This document shows, piece after piece, positions 47,621 to 58,371 of a stretch of DNA of 64,000 nt; positions within the stretch are counted from its first letter, which is position 1, and every line of letters starts with the position of its first letter. The notes under the pieces were generated by a model that worked only from the letters and a program-made list of their open reading frames with translations, searched no databases and was not told the origin of the DNA. The stretch comes from Stropharia rugosoannulata (lineage: Eukaryota > Basidiomycota > Agaricomycetes > Agaricales > Strophariaceae), in the NCBI GenBank assembly GCA_028532985.1, contig JANCIK010000006.1, positions 1,364,001 through 1,428,000 on the forward strand. Direction: 5' to 3'. Made by a program: the position numbers and the translations under genes.

Positions 47621-49172
47621 TCACATCCCAACCCCGCTCATCCCGTACATCTACATCCGCCATGGCTAGTGCAAGGCATTCTCGGCACGTCCACTCTCAG
47701 TCTCACACACTCATTCACGCAGCAAGCTCTGTCCCCTTCAGATCCCCACGTTCTTTCTCATTCGCCTCCATGTCTGAATACACGACCCGTCACTCATTCA
47801 CCTACGTCTTTCCATTTTGCTTGCTGTTTTCATACATATGCATCTACCCAGCTCTTTTTTTTTGTTTTTGATCTTGCTCTTCATGTTAGTTATCATCGCT
47901 GTCCGAGGTGCCCTTGCTGTTTTACATGTACAATCCCTACTATCGTCCAGATAGTCTAGTCATTCCTTTCCGTGTCCTACTACTGTCAAATGCGGTATTG
48001 CATATTGCATATAGGTTTAGCCAGTTTTTTGTAATCAAATTTCTTGAATTCAATCCAGAGTCTGTCGAACGAAGCTTCAGGAGTGGCAAGTACTTTTATG
48101 TGAGCGACAATTAGTTCAACTCGAAGTACAGTCATCCACGGTCACGTGGGACACCACCACCACGCGGGACAAAGCAGCTCTGCTGCACTCAAATCTTAAC
48201 ATATTTACTTGATTTTCTGTGCATTCTGTAGCTGGTTCCCTACTATAAACATAAAAATGTCTCAATAGGTGAAGTGTAAATAAACTTGAGGCTTAATGGC
48301 CCAAACACTGTGTGAAATTATCTAAATTTAGGACAGCTGAAATAGGTCTTGTTCATGGTTGGCTCACGGTGTTGAGAATGTCTGGTAAAACTGCCTGCAA
48401 ATGGAATTGCATATGGTTTAGGTAATCTAAACTGACCTCAGAACCTCAAAATAAAGGTAATACATCATGTTTTGTAGCATGTATGCCCAAAATTATCCGA
48501 AAATGATCTAAAAGTGTGCTTTTTGCAAGCTTTTTGCTCTGCCTTTGTAATGTAAATTATCCAAAATTATTGGAGTTTATGCATATTGCACTCATGCCAA
48601 CACATAATCATACCTGGGGACACACAGTTGGACAAGAATCAATGTCGCATCGAGCACATTTAGAGGTCTGTCCCACGTGATGGTTTTTGCCAAAAACAGA
48701 CCTTGTCAAAGAAGCCTTTGTACCGCCTCAACGACAACACATTAGGACTATTTTTTCAGTATTTACGCTAGTTAAGATATAAAGAAATGCAATACAATTT
48801 GTTTGAACTCTTTTCATTGTTAAACCGGGCAATGGGAAGCAAAACATAATTCCCTGTCCCACGTGACGGTGTATAACTGTACTGATAATTGGGCCACTTT
48901 GTTCAGAACTCGTAATTCAAATAGGTACTCTTTGCAAATTAATCACAAGTTGTGTTATACATACGTACCTTCTTGCACCCCATACAGCCCAACCTCTGAG
49001 GTCGGATACCCAATGAAAAATTCACAATGAAGCAGTGATTCGTAAACTTCGCCTTCTTTGTCTGCCACCGCCGTCAAATCATATGTATGTCAAATTGAAT
49101 TCAAAACGTAAAGATATTTGGGCTCATCGACGGACCCCTCAGCCACAATTTGTTCTTGATAGCGGTGGCGTT
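47621..49172. other. Intergenic, AT-rich, with inverted CACGTG repeats
   Basis: 3' flank of the small gene followed by AT-rich sequence. It contains the candidate short inverted-repeat element at 48136-48871. No coding signal. Confidence 0.45.
48136..48871. repeat. Candidate MITE-like element with CACGTG-containing inverted ends
   Basis: CACGGTCACGTGGGACA near 48137 and TGTCCCACGTGACGGTG at 48855-48871 are inverted copies (16 of 17 bases). A third partial copy, TGTCCCACGTGATGG, lies at 48669-48683. The 700-bp interior is AT-rich and non-coding. No clear target duplication was found, so this may instead be a cluster of E-box-type sites. Confidence 0.4.
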
Positions 49173-49177
49173 AGCCC

Positions 49178-49446
49178 TGTTAGAAACAGCTCGTCACTGT
49201 TGCTGAGATAGGGGCCTGGAAAGGGGGTGTACGGCACACTGCTGGTGTTGCAGGTGCAAGGGGTCGTCCAAACAGATCGACTAACCGGCCATCCTGGTGT
49301 GGGAATGGACACAAAGCGCCTGGGCTCGGGCATGCGAGGGAAGAATGTGTGTATTCTGGTCAAGGTCTAATTTAGGATACATCGTGATGGTAAGCTTTGT
49401 ATGTACGTGTTAGCACCGGAAGTCCATGAACACGTGATATTCAACA
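49178..49446 (-). repeat. 3' LTR of the Gag-only element
   Basis: 269 bp, read on the minus strand from TGTTGAATATC to TTTCTAACA. It matches the rejoined 5' LTR at 266 of 269 positions. A purine-rich GGGTGGGAG (49447-49455, minus strand) lies directly before it, as expected for a plus-strand primer. Confidence 0.9.
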
Positions 49447-49605
49447 CTCCCACCCGTGGAAATGGACCATGAAGAGAATGATAAAACAGGGAAAAGGAAA
49501 AGAAAGGGAGAGGATAACACATCAAGCAGACTAAAACAACACTAACTTGGACCAATGCTAGGGGCTGCCAAGCTCCCACCGAATCTGGTAAGTCCTGCAA
49601 GAAGG

Positions 49606-50550
49606 CTAAATGGCGAGTAAAGGACGGCCTGATGATTGAGCATAATGCGCATGATGGTGAAACTCGTCATCGTCTGAGCTTGATTCTTGCTCCTGGGAAT
49701 CGTTGTAGGCACGTCGGACTGCCTGCTTACGAGCACCTTGAAGAACAAGATCCTTGATGGCTGTAGGCATGTCACGAACACAAAGACGGGAGATGTGACC
49801 ATCACGTCCACAACGATGGCAGCTGTTACCGTTGTCCTTGTTGCACCAGGTGAACTTGCCTTCCTGAAAACCGTCAGTTGCAGGTTCTTGACGCGGTTTG
49901 GAACCCTCGGCTCCAGATCCCCCACCAAATCTCCCACCAGATCGGGTAGCTAGTGCGACGTCGGTTGGTTCAGCTTTGACATACTCCGAAACGCTGCTAG
50001 CTGAGCCAAGAAGGATGGTTTTGATGGTGTCAAGGGTAGGTTCGTCCCTTTGAGAGAGAATGGAGGTGCGGACAGGGTGATAGGAGGAGTGGAGATGACG
50101 AAGGATGTGGTCACCAATTGCAGTGTCAGAGACAGTCTCGCCAAGATTCTTGAGGGAGTCGAAGGCAGCGGTGACAGCATGGATGTAGAACTCCATGGGG
50201 CGGGCGATATCATGCTGAATGGCGTCAATGGCATCCCGGGCTGCAATGCGGCGGCCCATGGTAGATCGGGTAAAGTGCTTCTTGAGTGCAGACCAGGCCT
50301 CAGTAGCAGATTTGATCCCCTGGATGCAATAGTGTTGATCTGGCTCCATAGCTCCATAGATGTAGGCCACCAGGACCTTGTCCTTCTGTTCCTGGTCCTT
50401 TCCAACTGCTGCCCCAGAGGTCACCCATGATGCATCAGCTCCCACAAAAAACATCTCCATATTGGAGGACCATTCAGTCCAGTTGGAGTCAGAGAGCTTC
50501 ATCTCACTGAGGAGGGCAAGGAGGGCTGAGGGAATGCCTAGGGATGACAT
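49606..50550 (-). CDS. Copia-type Gag (UBN2-like domain with CCHC zinc knuckle)
   Basis: An intact single ORF of 314 residues. Residues 15-190 form the helical Copia Gag core, with LSDSNWTEWSSNMEMFF near the start and TEAWSALKKHF about residue 84-94. A CCHC knuckle, CHRCGRDGHISRLC, spans residues 244-257 (spacing CX2CX4HX4C). The C-terminus is acidic and His-rich (SSDDDEFHHHAHYAQ). Gag packages element RNA into particles. The intact frame shows it was under selection until recently or is young. No Pol follows. Confidence 0.9.
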   Translation of the reverse strand: MSSLGIPSALLALLSEMKLSDSNWTEWSSNMEMFFVGADASWVTSGAAVGKDQEQKDKVLVAYIYGAMEPDQHYCIQGIKSATEAWSALKKHFTRSTMGRRIAARDAIDAIQHDIARPMEFYIHAVTAAFDSLKNLGETVSDTAIGDHILRHLHSSYHPVRTSILSQRDEPTLDTIKTILLGSASSVSEYVKAEPTDVALATRSGGRFGGGSGAEGSKPRQEPATDGFQEGKFTWCNKDNGNSCHRCGRDGHISRLCVRDMPTAIKDLVLQGARKQAVRRAYNDSQEQESSSDDDEFHHHAHYAQSSGRPLLAI

Positions 50551-50656
50551 GGTGAGGCTTGGAATGAGTTTGTTGACAGTAATGAGTTGCCTGAGTGTTG
50601 TGGTGAAGTGGGGAGAGGAAAGGAGAGTGATGATGTGGCAAGAATTGGAGGTTACT

Positions 50657-51904
50657 CATCAGCAAATCTGGGACTTACTATATAGTACCTACTAGCATTA
50701 TATAATACCATAGCACCATAGTAAGGGTTCTTATCTATTTAGCACGGCATAGCATAGGCTCATATCTACATAGTAACTCGGCTACATTATGTAGTATTAT
50801 ATAACACTCTGTAGAATTACATAGTACAGTACCAGTACTTAAATTCGAGCGGCATTTAGGTAGATCAAGGGCTATAATATTGTTTATTACTTATTCACAC
50901 TTTACGTCTATTACAAACAACATAATATTAAACTTATATATATATATGTAAGTACATTAAGAGCACGGGCTAGACAGGGGCTGTTTCGTGACGCAGTGGG
51001 GTCGTATATGGCATGGCATGGGTCTCGTGGTAGTCGTTTTTCAATGTGGCAGGGTCATGGGGTGGTTGGGACATACGAGGCAGTGGGACCTGCATGGAGA
51101 GATTGGGGGATTCGGTTACTCACCTATGCTTCACCCCTTTTCGTGCCTGTTCCCTGCTCCCTGCAGCTTCATCATCATCTTGTCATTGGCGTCATTGGTG
51201 TCGTCAACGTTGTTAGGGTGGTTGCACTATGGGGGAGAGTGAAGGGGAATTCGGCATGGTGGTGGTAGTGGATGAAGAGGGAACGGCTGCGACGTGGCAA
51301 GAAATATCCATAACACAGCCTTGACACAGCCTTCGGAAATAGCCGAGAAAAAGCGGTATATGTATTCTTTAGTTCAATCAAAATAAATTGTGGTATGGCC
51401 TAGGTGGTTTATTACGGCCTTCTACTATATAAGTCCCTTGAGGCTCGGGGTTCAATTCTTGCTGGTCGCATTTTTTAATAAGTTAGCATACATGAAATTT
51501 GGCTTACTGCTGGTTGTAACTTGTACGATATGTCGATATCATTATATCTACACACAGTATACTTTATTTAACTTAGTATATAGCGGTTCGAAAGCCTGGA
51601 AAGATATAAAGATGAGCCAAAGACATAACAAGATCTACGAACTTTGAAAACTGCTGAAGCTATAACTATAGTCGTTATTAGATTAGTATTTATGGCATGA
51701 CTTGCAGAGCCTATTATAGAGTACTACAACATGCTATATAACGATAATAATTATACTATATAGTGCTACGTGACTATGGGCCATTATAAGCCTAGTCTAA
51801 TTACTATAACATGCTATGACATTGTATGGTATTACTATGCCGTTCTATGAGATCATGTGGTATTATTATGACATGCTATGAGAAAATGGTTGGATTTGCT
51901 GATG
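50657..51904. mobile_element. Non-autonomous inverted-repeat element, 1248 bp, in the leader of the LTR element
   Basis: Starts CATCAGCAAATC and ends GATTTGCTGATG (12-bp perfect inverted repeat). The dinucleotide CT flanks both sides (50655-50656 and 51905-51906). TGCTATG/CATAGCA motifs recur near both ends in opposite orientation, like transposase sites. No frame longer than about 90 codons and no transposase motif. The middle (about 51392-51475) holds Pol III-like A and B boxes. Confidence 0.7.
51392..51482 (+). repeat. tRNA-like/SINE-like segment inside the 1248-bp element
   Basis: TGGCCTAGGTGG fits the Pol III A-box and GGTTCAATTC, about 50 bases on, fits the B-box. The sequence then ends TGGTCGCA followed by a T-run, a Pol III terminator. 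The acceptor arms do not pair, so this is not a functional tRNA gene. Confidence 0.35.
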
Positions 51905-51996
51905 CTGGGTGTGATGTGGCAAGATCCCAGGCTCCAAACATAGACTTGACATCATGAGAGAATGGCTAGAAAAAGAAAAGAAGGAAGCAGAGAAGG

Positions 51997-52012
51997 TCCA
52001 GGGCTCATAACC
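51997..52012 (-). other. Primer-binding site for half initiator tRNA-Met
   Basis: Directly after the 5' LTR (minus strand) comes GGTTATGAGCCCTGGA. Its complement CAGGGCTCATAACC is the anticodon arm of fungal initiator tRNA-Met. Drosophila copia and yeast Ty5 prime from the same internal region, so this supports Copia-type assignment. Confidence 0.8.
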
Positions 52013-53540
52013 TGTTAGAAACAGCTCGTCACTGTTGCTGAGATAGGGGCCTGGAAAGGGGGTGTACGGCACACTGCTGGTGTTGCAGGTGCAAGGGGTC
52101 GTCCAAACAGATCGACTAACCGGCCATCCTGGTGTGGGAATGGACACAAAGCGCCTGGGCTCGGGCGTGCGAGGGAAGAATGTGTGTATTCTGGTCACAT
52201 CAGCAAACCGTGGGTTGGCAATACAGTGTTTTGTAGCACTGTGTAGCAGCATAGAATGATAGCATGGGGTACCCTGTTTATAGCACCGCACAGCATGTCA
52301 TAAAATCCTTATTTCAGTTTGATGGCTATATATTGCTCTGGAGTGCTATATATCACTCTATGGTCTCTATGAAGTACTATGAAATTTCCGTGACATTCTA
52401 GTCAGCAGTATGTATACATGCGAGAGAAACATGTTCTGCCAATGGGACGTCGCTTCTAATTAGTGAAAGATACCCTATTGAGCAAGCTGACTAATGTAAA
52501 TGTCGGGTCAATGTCCGGCATATATCCAACATATGTCAAAAATAACTACAATTGTATTAAACAGGGAACGATACTACAGGAGTAACACTATGGTATAATA
52601 TGAGTTAGATAAACGGAGAGCAGAGCTGACAGGTACTGTTTGTGCTGAATTCAAGTGCATAGTCGGAATTAGTCGAGGACAATTCGTACTACCACTCTCT
52701 CACTTCCGTCTTTGGAATTCTTGTTGCCACGGAGTCTTTCCCTACATTGCCATTATTATCAATCATTTTCGGGAAAAGACTTGCATCAATATCATCACTT
52801 ACATTCCTTTACGAGCCCATCTGATTTTGTTGGCCTCATACTTGCCACAATGATAATTATCAGCTTTGATGCTATCGATTGCATCCATTAAACTTAAGAA
52901 CACTTTTCTGTATTCTTTGCCGCGCATTTCGAGGTTTTGTGGTTCAAACACATACTGAGTCCATTCCGAAAGACAGTGATGAATCTATGCAGTACGTGAG
53001 AAATGGAAACCGAATGGGTAGCATTTGGTGTGTGTGTAGATGCGTACTGTAGTTAGAACAAGAGCAACAGCATGGTCCGGAACAGAGTGCTGAAAGTCTT
53101 CGGGAAACAGTACCGCCAGGCTTTTGTTTCCGGTGTAGAAGAAGGTGAGAACAATCCGTTCGATTCAAGAACTCAAGCCAACCTACTCATATAGGCTTCA
53201 CGGGACACTATACCAACACTATACCGTACAGCTAGTACATACCAATCTGATCATGTATTATAGATTACTTGTAACAAACTCCTTGCTATATCATGCTATA
53301 TAATACGGTTAATAAGCCTAATAAGCGCTGACAAGCACTATGGAGAACTATGCAGGCCCTGTCAATACTATACTCTCTATAAGACGCTACAGCCAAATAT
53401 AGATCTACCATGCATGCTATGGCACGCTATGGCAAAAATCACGGTTTGCTGATGCAAGGTCTAATTTAGGATACATCATGATGGTAAGCTTTGTATGTAC
53501 GTGTTAGCACCGGAAGTCCATGAACACATGATATTCAACA
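52013..53540 (-). repeat. 5' LTR of the Gag-only element, split by an insertion
   Basis: The two pieces 52013-52197 and 53457-53540 join to exactly 269 bp and match the 3' LTR except at three positions. The interruption is the 1257-bp element below, plus a 2-bp duplication CA. Confidence 0.9.
52198..53454. mobile_element. Non-autonomous inverted-repeat element, 1257 bp, inside the 5' LTR
   Basis: Starts CATCAGCAAACCGTG and ends CACGGTTTGCTGATG, a perfect 15-bp inverted repeat. The intact 3' LTR shows the empty site (GGTCAAGG), so the insertion created the 2-bp duplication CA (52196-52197 and 53455-53456). The interior has no transposase and is unlike the 1248-bp element apart from the ends and the TGCTATG-type motifs near the right end. 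Confidence 0.78.
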
Positions 53541-53545
53541 AGCCC

Positions 53546-56158
53546 TTCGTCAGGGAGAGAGAGCATAGACGAGCTTGCAACGGCTGAAGCTTTCTGGATT
53601 TTGGTGAGCCACAATGCAAGCAGCCTGTCATTTTTGGGTCGATCTGGCATTCCCAGAATTTCGTCGATTTCATACTTTTATATCGCTTTCGAGTACATCA
53701 TACAGCTCTCCCAGCCAGTCGATCTCTTTCCAATCTTGCGGCTCACCGTAACGTGAATCCCATCCTCTCGATTTGCACGGCTTCCAGATTTGTACCTCTC
53801 TTGTTTAACGCAGAGTCACGCTAGGGCAAGAAACCTACAGAGAAGCGGAGGTTGAAGGGACTAGATTGAGCGGTGTTTAACAGGAAAAGTAGAAATTCGT
53901 TTGTCAATATGAAGAAACAGACGAGTTAGATTGAAGGTCGAGCGATCAGCCAAAGGTGCACGCGGGTTTCGGAGATTGGAAAAGACAAAGGCCGTCGATC
54001 TGGAGACTGGACATGCGATGGTCATCCAACTTATAATGGTCTACCGAACGCGATGGGCCTGGAAGAAGTGCAGCAGTGGTATTTTGGAGTCTCTGTGTGT
54101 GGCTTCGCATGAATAAGGGCTTGGGTAATCACGGAGTAGACCAGCAGTATTATTTTGTAAGAGAGAGGGAAGAAAGCAAAGATTCAGCGATAGAGTATGA
54201 GTCATTGATGAGAAGAAAGGTGAGGGACATGGCCGTCAAGAACAAGTACAATTACGCGGAGTTTAAACTTGGCCCTTCACCGATGCCGGCGACCGGCCGG
54301 CGGGACTTGCAACCACAACACTATAACAGAAAGTATCTTGGTTCATTACTTCGAATGCAGTCAATAACTTTTCAGTTTGCTATGCAATAACCGACTTGCC
54401 TGTCTCATAATTATTCTATCGGCTTCTGTCAGACGTTTGCGCGTTCCACAACATGGTTTACTACTACATAGTCAAAATAAATAAAAAGCCTCGCATTGTG
54501 CTTAGGAGGCCCACCTGACGCTACTGAGGAGTCTCCCGAAGTCCATTAGAAATACTTGAGTTGCTATCAGTTGATAAGTACCAAATATACGCATCAACGC
54601 CGGGTGTTTCCGTGCGGTCGGCGTACATAGTGACGCCACGCGCGCTTGTTAAGCGCGCAACGTCCTGAACGTGGCTACGGATGTATTTTATAAATATTTC
54701 CTATTTGATTTTATGCTGCGCATGGGGGTAACGCAAGGGTAACGAGATGTAACGTGACTCATATCGGATTCGAGTGCGTAGTACGTACTCCGAATTTGTT
54801 TTTTAATCTTTTATAGCGGAAGAGCCGCAACCTGGCTGGTACAAGCACTCGACACTCGTTTTCCTCTCGTATTCGAACGACCCTAGCTAACTTGCAAATA
54901 TATTGAATGTCCACAAACTCAGAGGTTATGGAATTTGAAGTCGAGCGTTGCACTCCACCGACCAACGGGCAAGCTTTGCGTCCACAGATCTGCAATAACA
55001 AAGAAGCCGATTAATCAAGTACATACCGACAAAAAAGACGTTTTCGCATGCTGAGTGATTGCATTTTCCCACTTCCATGCGTACTTATCCCATGTCGGTT
55101 CTTCCGAAGTATCCACCCGACGGCGAGCATCCCGGGAATTTCTTATGGAAAGGAGCTATTAGAATATGAATAACGGAATTCTCAGCTTGTTCAGCCCCTG
55201 CCTCCTTTCCAGGTACCTTCCGCCATGTAGGTATATGTTTTAAAATAAGAAACTGTTTTCTTTATTGTTCAATCGGTGGTGACATACTTGAAGTCATTGT
55301 GTACTCCGGGACTCCGACAGATTGGACCGGTAAGCATGTCGGACCGAGCGCCGTAGCGGGCGAGTCCAGACTCAGGGGAAAGACTTCTGCCTTAACATGT
55401 CCCCACGACCTCCTGTACTCCTCCTGTGCCGCTCCTGCCGCCACGCAGCGAGCACGCTGCAGGACATATGTACATACTCCGATATTGTCATATACTATCT
55501 CTGCTGGGCAGCCAAATCGCACGCAGCAGGCACTACGCGGTCCAAATGTAGCCTTGACGCATAGAGGGCCCGTCCCAGACTCGCCAATGCCTCGCAACTG
55601 ACCAATAACCGGACGCCGTCTTGCCAAATTGAAAGCTGCGCGGTTGAATGACCGTACATATCAAACCTTCTTGCATGGTCGGCTTGCGGCGGCTCACCTT
55701 GTCAGAAATAGTTTTCCGGGACTCAGAGTCCTGCTATCTGGGCAGGGGCTCCAGCGTCCCGGGTTCCTCCCGTCCCACAGCGAGAGTCTCCGGGTCCATG
55801 GCAAGATAGCAGCGGATGCGCCAGAGCGGCGCGTTCAGTTCTTTTACGAATAACCGCCGTATATGCGCGCTGCGTCATGCCAACATCTCTATGTACGCTC
55901 CCGACAGACCCTGGGACGATCGCCGGAACGTGTCTCCTACCAGTCGTGAAAGCCACGCAGATCAGTTGATGGTATGTATCCTCGGTGTCTATTGCAGAGA
56001 CATTGTTCTTGTAAAAATAAACGCCAAGCCCAGACCGGTGCTCTTCGTGCGCATTATTTTGTGGCTACGAAGAAGATCAAATACAATGCCAATATTATTT
56101 TAACCACCAGGTTGTCTGACTGAGCCTGCTCCCTTTACCCGCCTCTTCGTTATCTACC
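53546..56158. other. Intergenic, 2.6 kb, no supported gene
   Basis: Frames at 53931-54390 (+) and 55262-55627 (-) are short and lack motifs. GC content rises after 55,250. The last 60 bases before 56159 are pyrimidine-rich and are the likely leader of the monooxygenase gene. Confidence 0.45.
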
Positions 56159-58371
56159 ATGGACTCTCCTGCCAATCCTCCACCAAAAGTGCTCATTGTG
56201 CGTCTGCCTCCCTTATCATAGAGTGTCTGCGCTTACTTAATCCTGCCAGGTTGGGGGAGGGCCATCTGGTCTGGTTCTGGCTTTGGCCCTGCTGCACAAT
56301 GGGGTGCCGATCCGCATCATTGAAAAAAATTCACTACCGAGGTTGGGACAGCGGGGGGCGGGTATCATGGTGCGCCTTCAATCGCTTTCTACATGGACAG
56401 GGCGGAGGACTGAAGGGAGTCATCGCTAGCCGAGGTCGTTAGAGCTCTTCACTTCGTTGAGGATTATAGAAGACGTCATGAATCGTGCTATCCTGACCCC
56501 ACCCGTTCGCCTCTACAAAATGCCCGGGGGCACCGATATCGCTCATGAATTCGAAATGTCTCCCATTCGTAACCCTACGCCCAGTCACCCATACGTATGT
56601 CACTATATTCCCCATCCCATCGGCTTTGGGTATTAACGTCTCAAAGCTGAACCCAGTTATGCTGGGGCAGGACAAGCTGGAAAAGATATTCCACAACGCG
56701 CTCGCCGAATTTGGATGCTCAGTTGAACTGGGCACTGAACTCAAGTCGTTCAACCAGACAGAGAGCAATGTTACTGCCACCCTTATCAAACGAGGGATGT
56801 CGCAGGATATGGACAGCGGGGAGATTGAGGAAACTACCTTCGACTACATGATTGGGGCCGACGGAGCGCGCGGCGTTGTGCGTAATCAGCTGGGATTGTC
56901 ATTTCTAGGCGAGACCCGGAACGTAGAGAATTTCATCGTGGGCGATATATGCGTTGATGGTTTATCGCAGAAGGTACGCCGACTTTCATTCTTCAAAGTC
57001 TATCCTCATATCAGTCTCTAATTGACTTCGCACAGCACTGGCATATGTGGGGTGATGCTTCGGATGTATTGCAAGTTTTCAAATTTCGTCTGTCCACGTT
57101 TAGCTCTAACCATACCATTCATCTCTGTAACAGGGTCAGCTTGCGAGGGACAGAGAGCCCCCGACTATTCAACTTCGTTATTGGCGGCAGGAACGTCAAC
57201 CATTCAAAAATTGCCCAGAACGAAACTGCTATCAAGCAATGTTTTTATGAGAATACGGGCAAACGAACAGATCTCAAGTTCATGGACATCCCTTGGATGT
57301 CCCAATACACGTGAGGCTTTGTGTGTACCTCGTTGACATTTTTCAGAGTCTGATTCTGCGGCCCTTCGCATCTCAGGCCCAATATTCGAATGGTCGATCG
57401 TTTTGGATATGGGAGGGTATATATCACCGGTGGTACGTCTTCCGAGTCCACTATACCGCAATACCTATGTTTATCTTATCAATATAGACGCTGGGCATGT
57501 CCATAGCCCCACGGGCGGCCAGGTGCGATATTAATTGATTGAAATTTAAGGATATACTGATACCATAATTCAGGGCATGAACACTGGCATTCAGGATTCA
57601 TTCAACCTTGGCTGGAAGTTAGCTTTAGTGGTGAAAGGCATAGCTCCCCCGTCCCTCCTCGAGACTTTTACGGAAGAGCGCATCCCGGTTATTGCTGAGA
57701 TGATTGCGCAGACGACCAAGCTGCTCAAGAAAACGCTTGACAACGAGGAGCCTGCTGCACAATCATCAAATAGTTTATGGCAACTTGGCGTCAACTACCG
57801 ATGGAGTTCCATTGTTCTGGACGAGCGCAAAAAGATCGAAGCTGACCGCGAAGCTATCGAAGATGCTTACCTGGAACAGTTTGAATACCCGGAAGACGAA
57901 GACTCGGAGGAGGACAAGTTCGACTCGTATGGCGAAAACTCGGACGGAAGGCTGCGGGCGGGCGATAGGGCTCCAGATGCTTCTGGACTTGCTATAGAAT
58001 TCCCGCCCGAGCTTGCGAAGCAAACCTGTCAACTGTTTCAAATATTCGGACCTGCACATCACACCGTCATCGTGTTCGCGGACGTCGTCAATGCGAACGA
58101 TGTTATCACAGGATTGCGACACTACCCCGAGGATCTCATCCGGACTGTGGTCGTGGTACCATCGCGACGGTCGTCGACGCCTGCGACCTTCCCTGGGGCT
58201 ACCTTTGTTGTGGAAGATCGGGGAGGGCATGCCGCGGCTGCGTATTGCCCGACAGGCGTATGCGGGATAATCATCGTCAGGCCTGACGGCGTTGTCGGCG
58301 CCATAGTCAAGGGCCATGCATGGATGCACCACTACTTCCGCGCAATCTTCAGTTTGGCTCGGACATCATAA
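56159..58371 (+). CDS. FAD-dependent monooxygenase, phenol hydroxylase (PheA/TfdB) type
   Basis: Nine exons (56159-56197, 56250-56369, 56430-56594, 56647-56973, 57036-57091, 57134-57310, 57377-57432, 57488-57522, 57574-58371) give 590 residues. FAD-binding GxGxx[15 protein letters not shown] near residue 14, then [21 protein letters not shown] motif [19 protein letters not shown] motif [20 protein letters not shown] followed by [16 protein letters not shown]. The C-terminal 150 residues form the thioredoxin-like domain of aromatic hydroxylases ([34 protein letters not shown]). It hydroxylates an unknown aromatic substrate with NAD(P)H and O2. The donor at 57092 (GTCCAC) is weak; the stronger-looking GTATTG at 57066 breaks the frame. 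Confidence 0.85.

Larger units (their letters stand above)
49173..53545 (-). mobile_element. Gag-only Copia-type LTR retrotransposon with two nested insertions
   Basis: The element spans 49178-53540 and is flanked by the 5-bp duplication AGCCC (49173-49177 and 53541-53545). On the minus strand the order is 5' LTR, primer-binding site, leader, Gag ORF, purine-rich tract, 3' LTR. The LTRs (269 bp each) start TG and end CA. The 5' LTR is split by a 1257-bp element and the leader by a 1248-bp element. Removing both leaves about 1854 bp. Only 160 bp separate the Gag stop from the 3' LTR, so there is no room for protease, integrase or reverse transcriptase. It therefore resembles the TR-GAG class known from plants and would depend on a Pol from another element. 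Confidence 0.9.

Noticed and set aside
51392..51476. A tRNA gene
   Set aside because: A and B boxes are present, but the acceptor and T stems do not pair.
50657..53454. The two nested elements as solo LTRs
   Set aside because: Their ends are CATC...GATG, not TG...CA, and the duplication is 2 bp rather than 4-6 bp.
49178..53545. Pol remnants in the LTR element
   Set aside because: No frame on either strand shows a DSGA-type protease, integrase or reverse transcriptase motif, and the Gag-LTR gap is too short.
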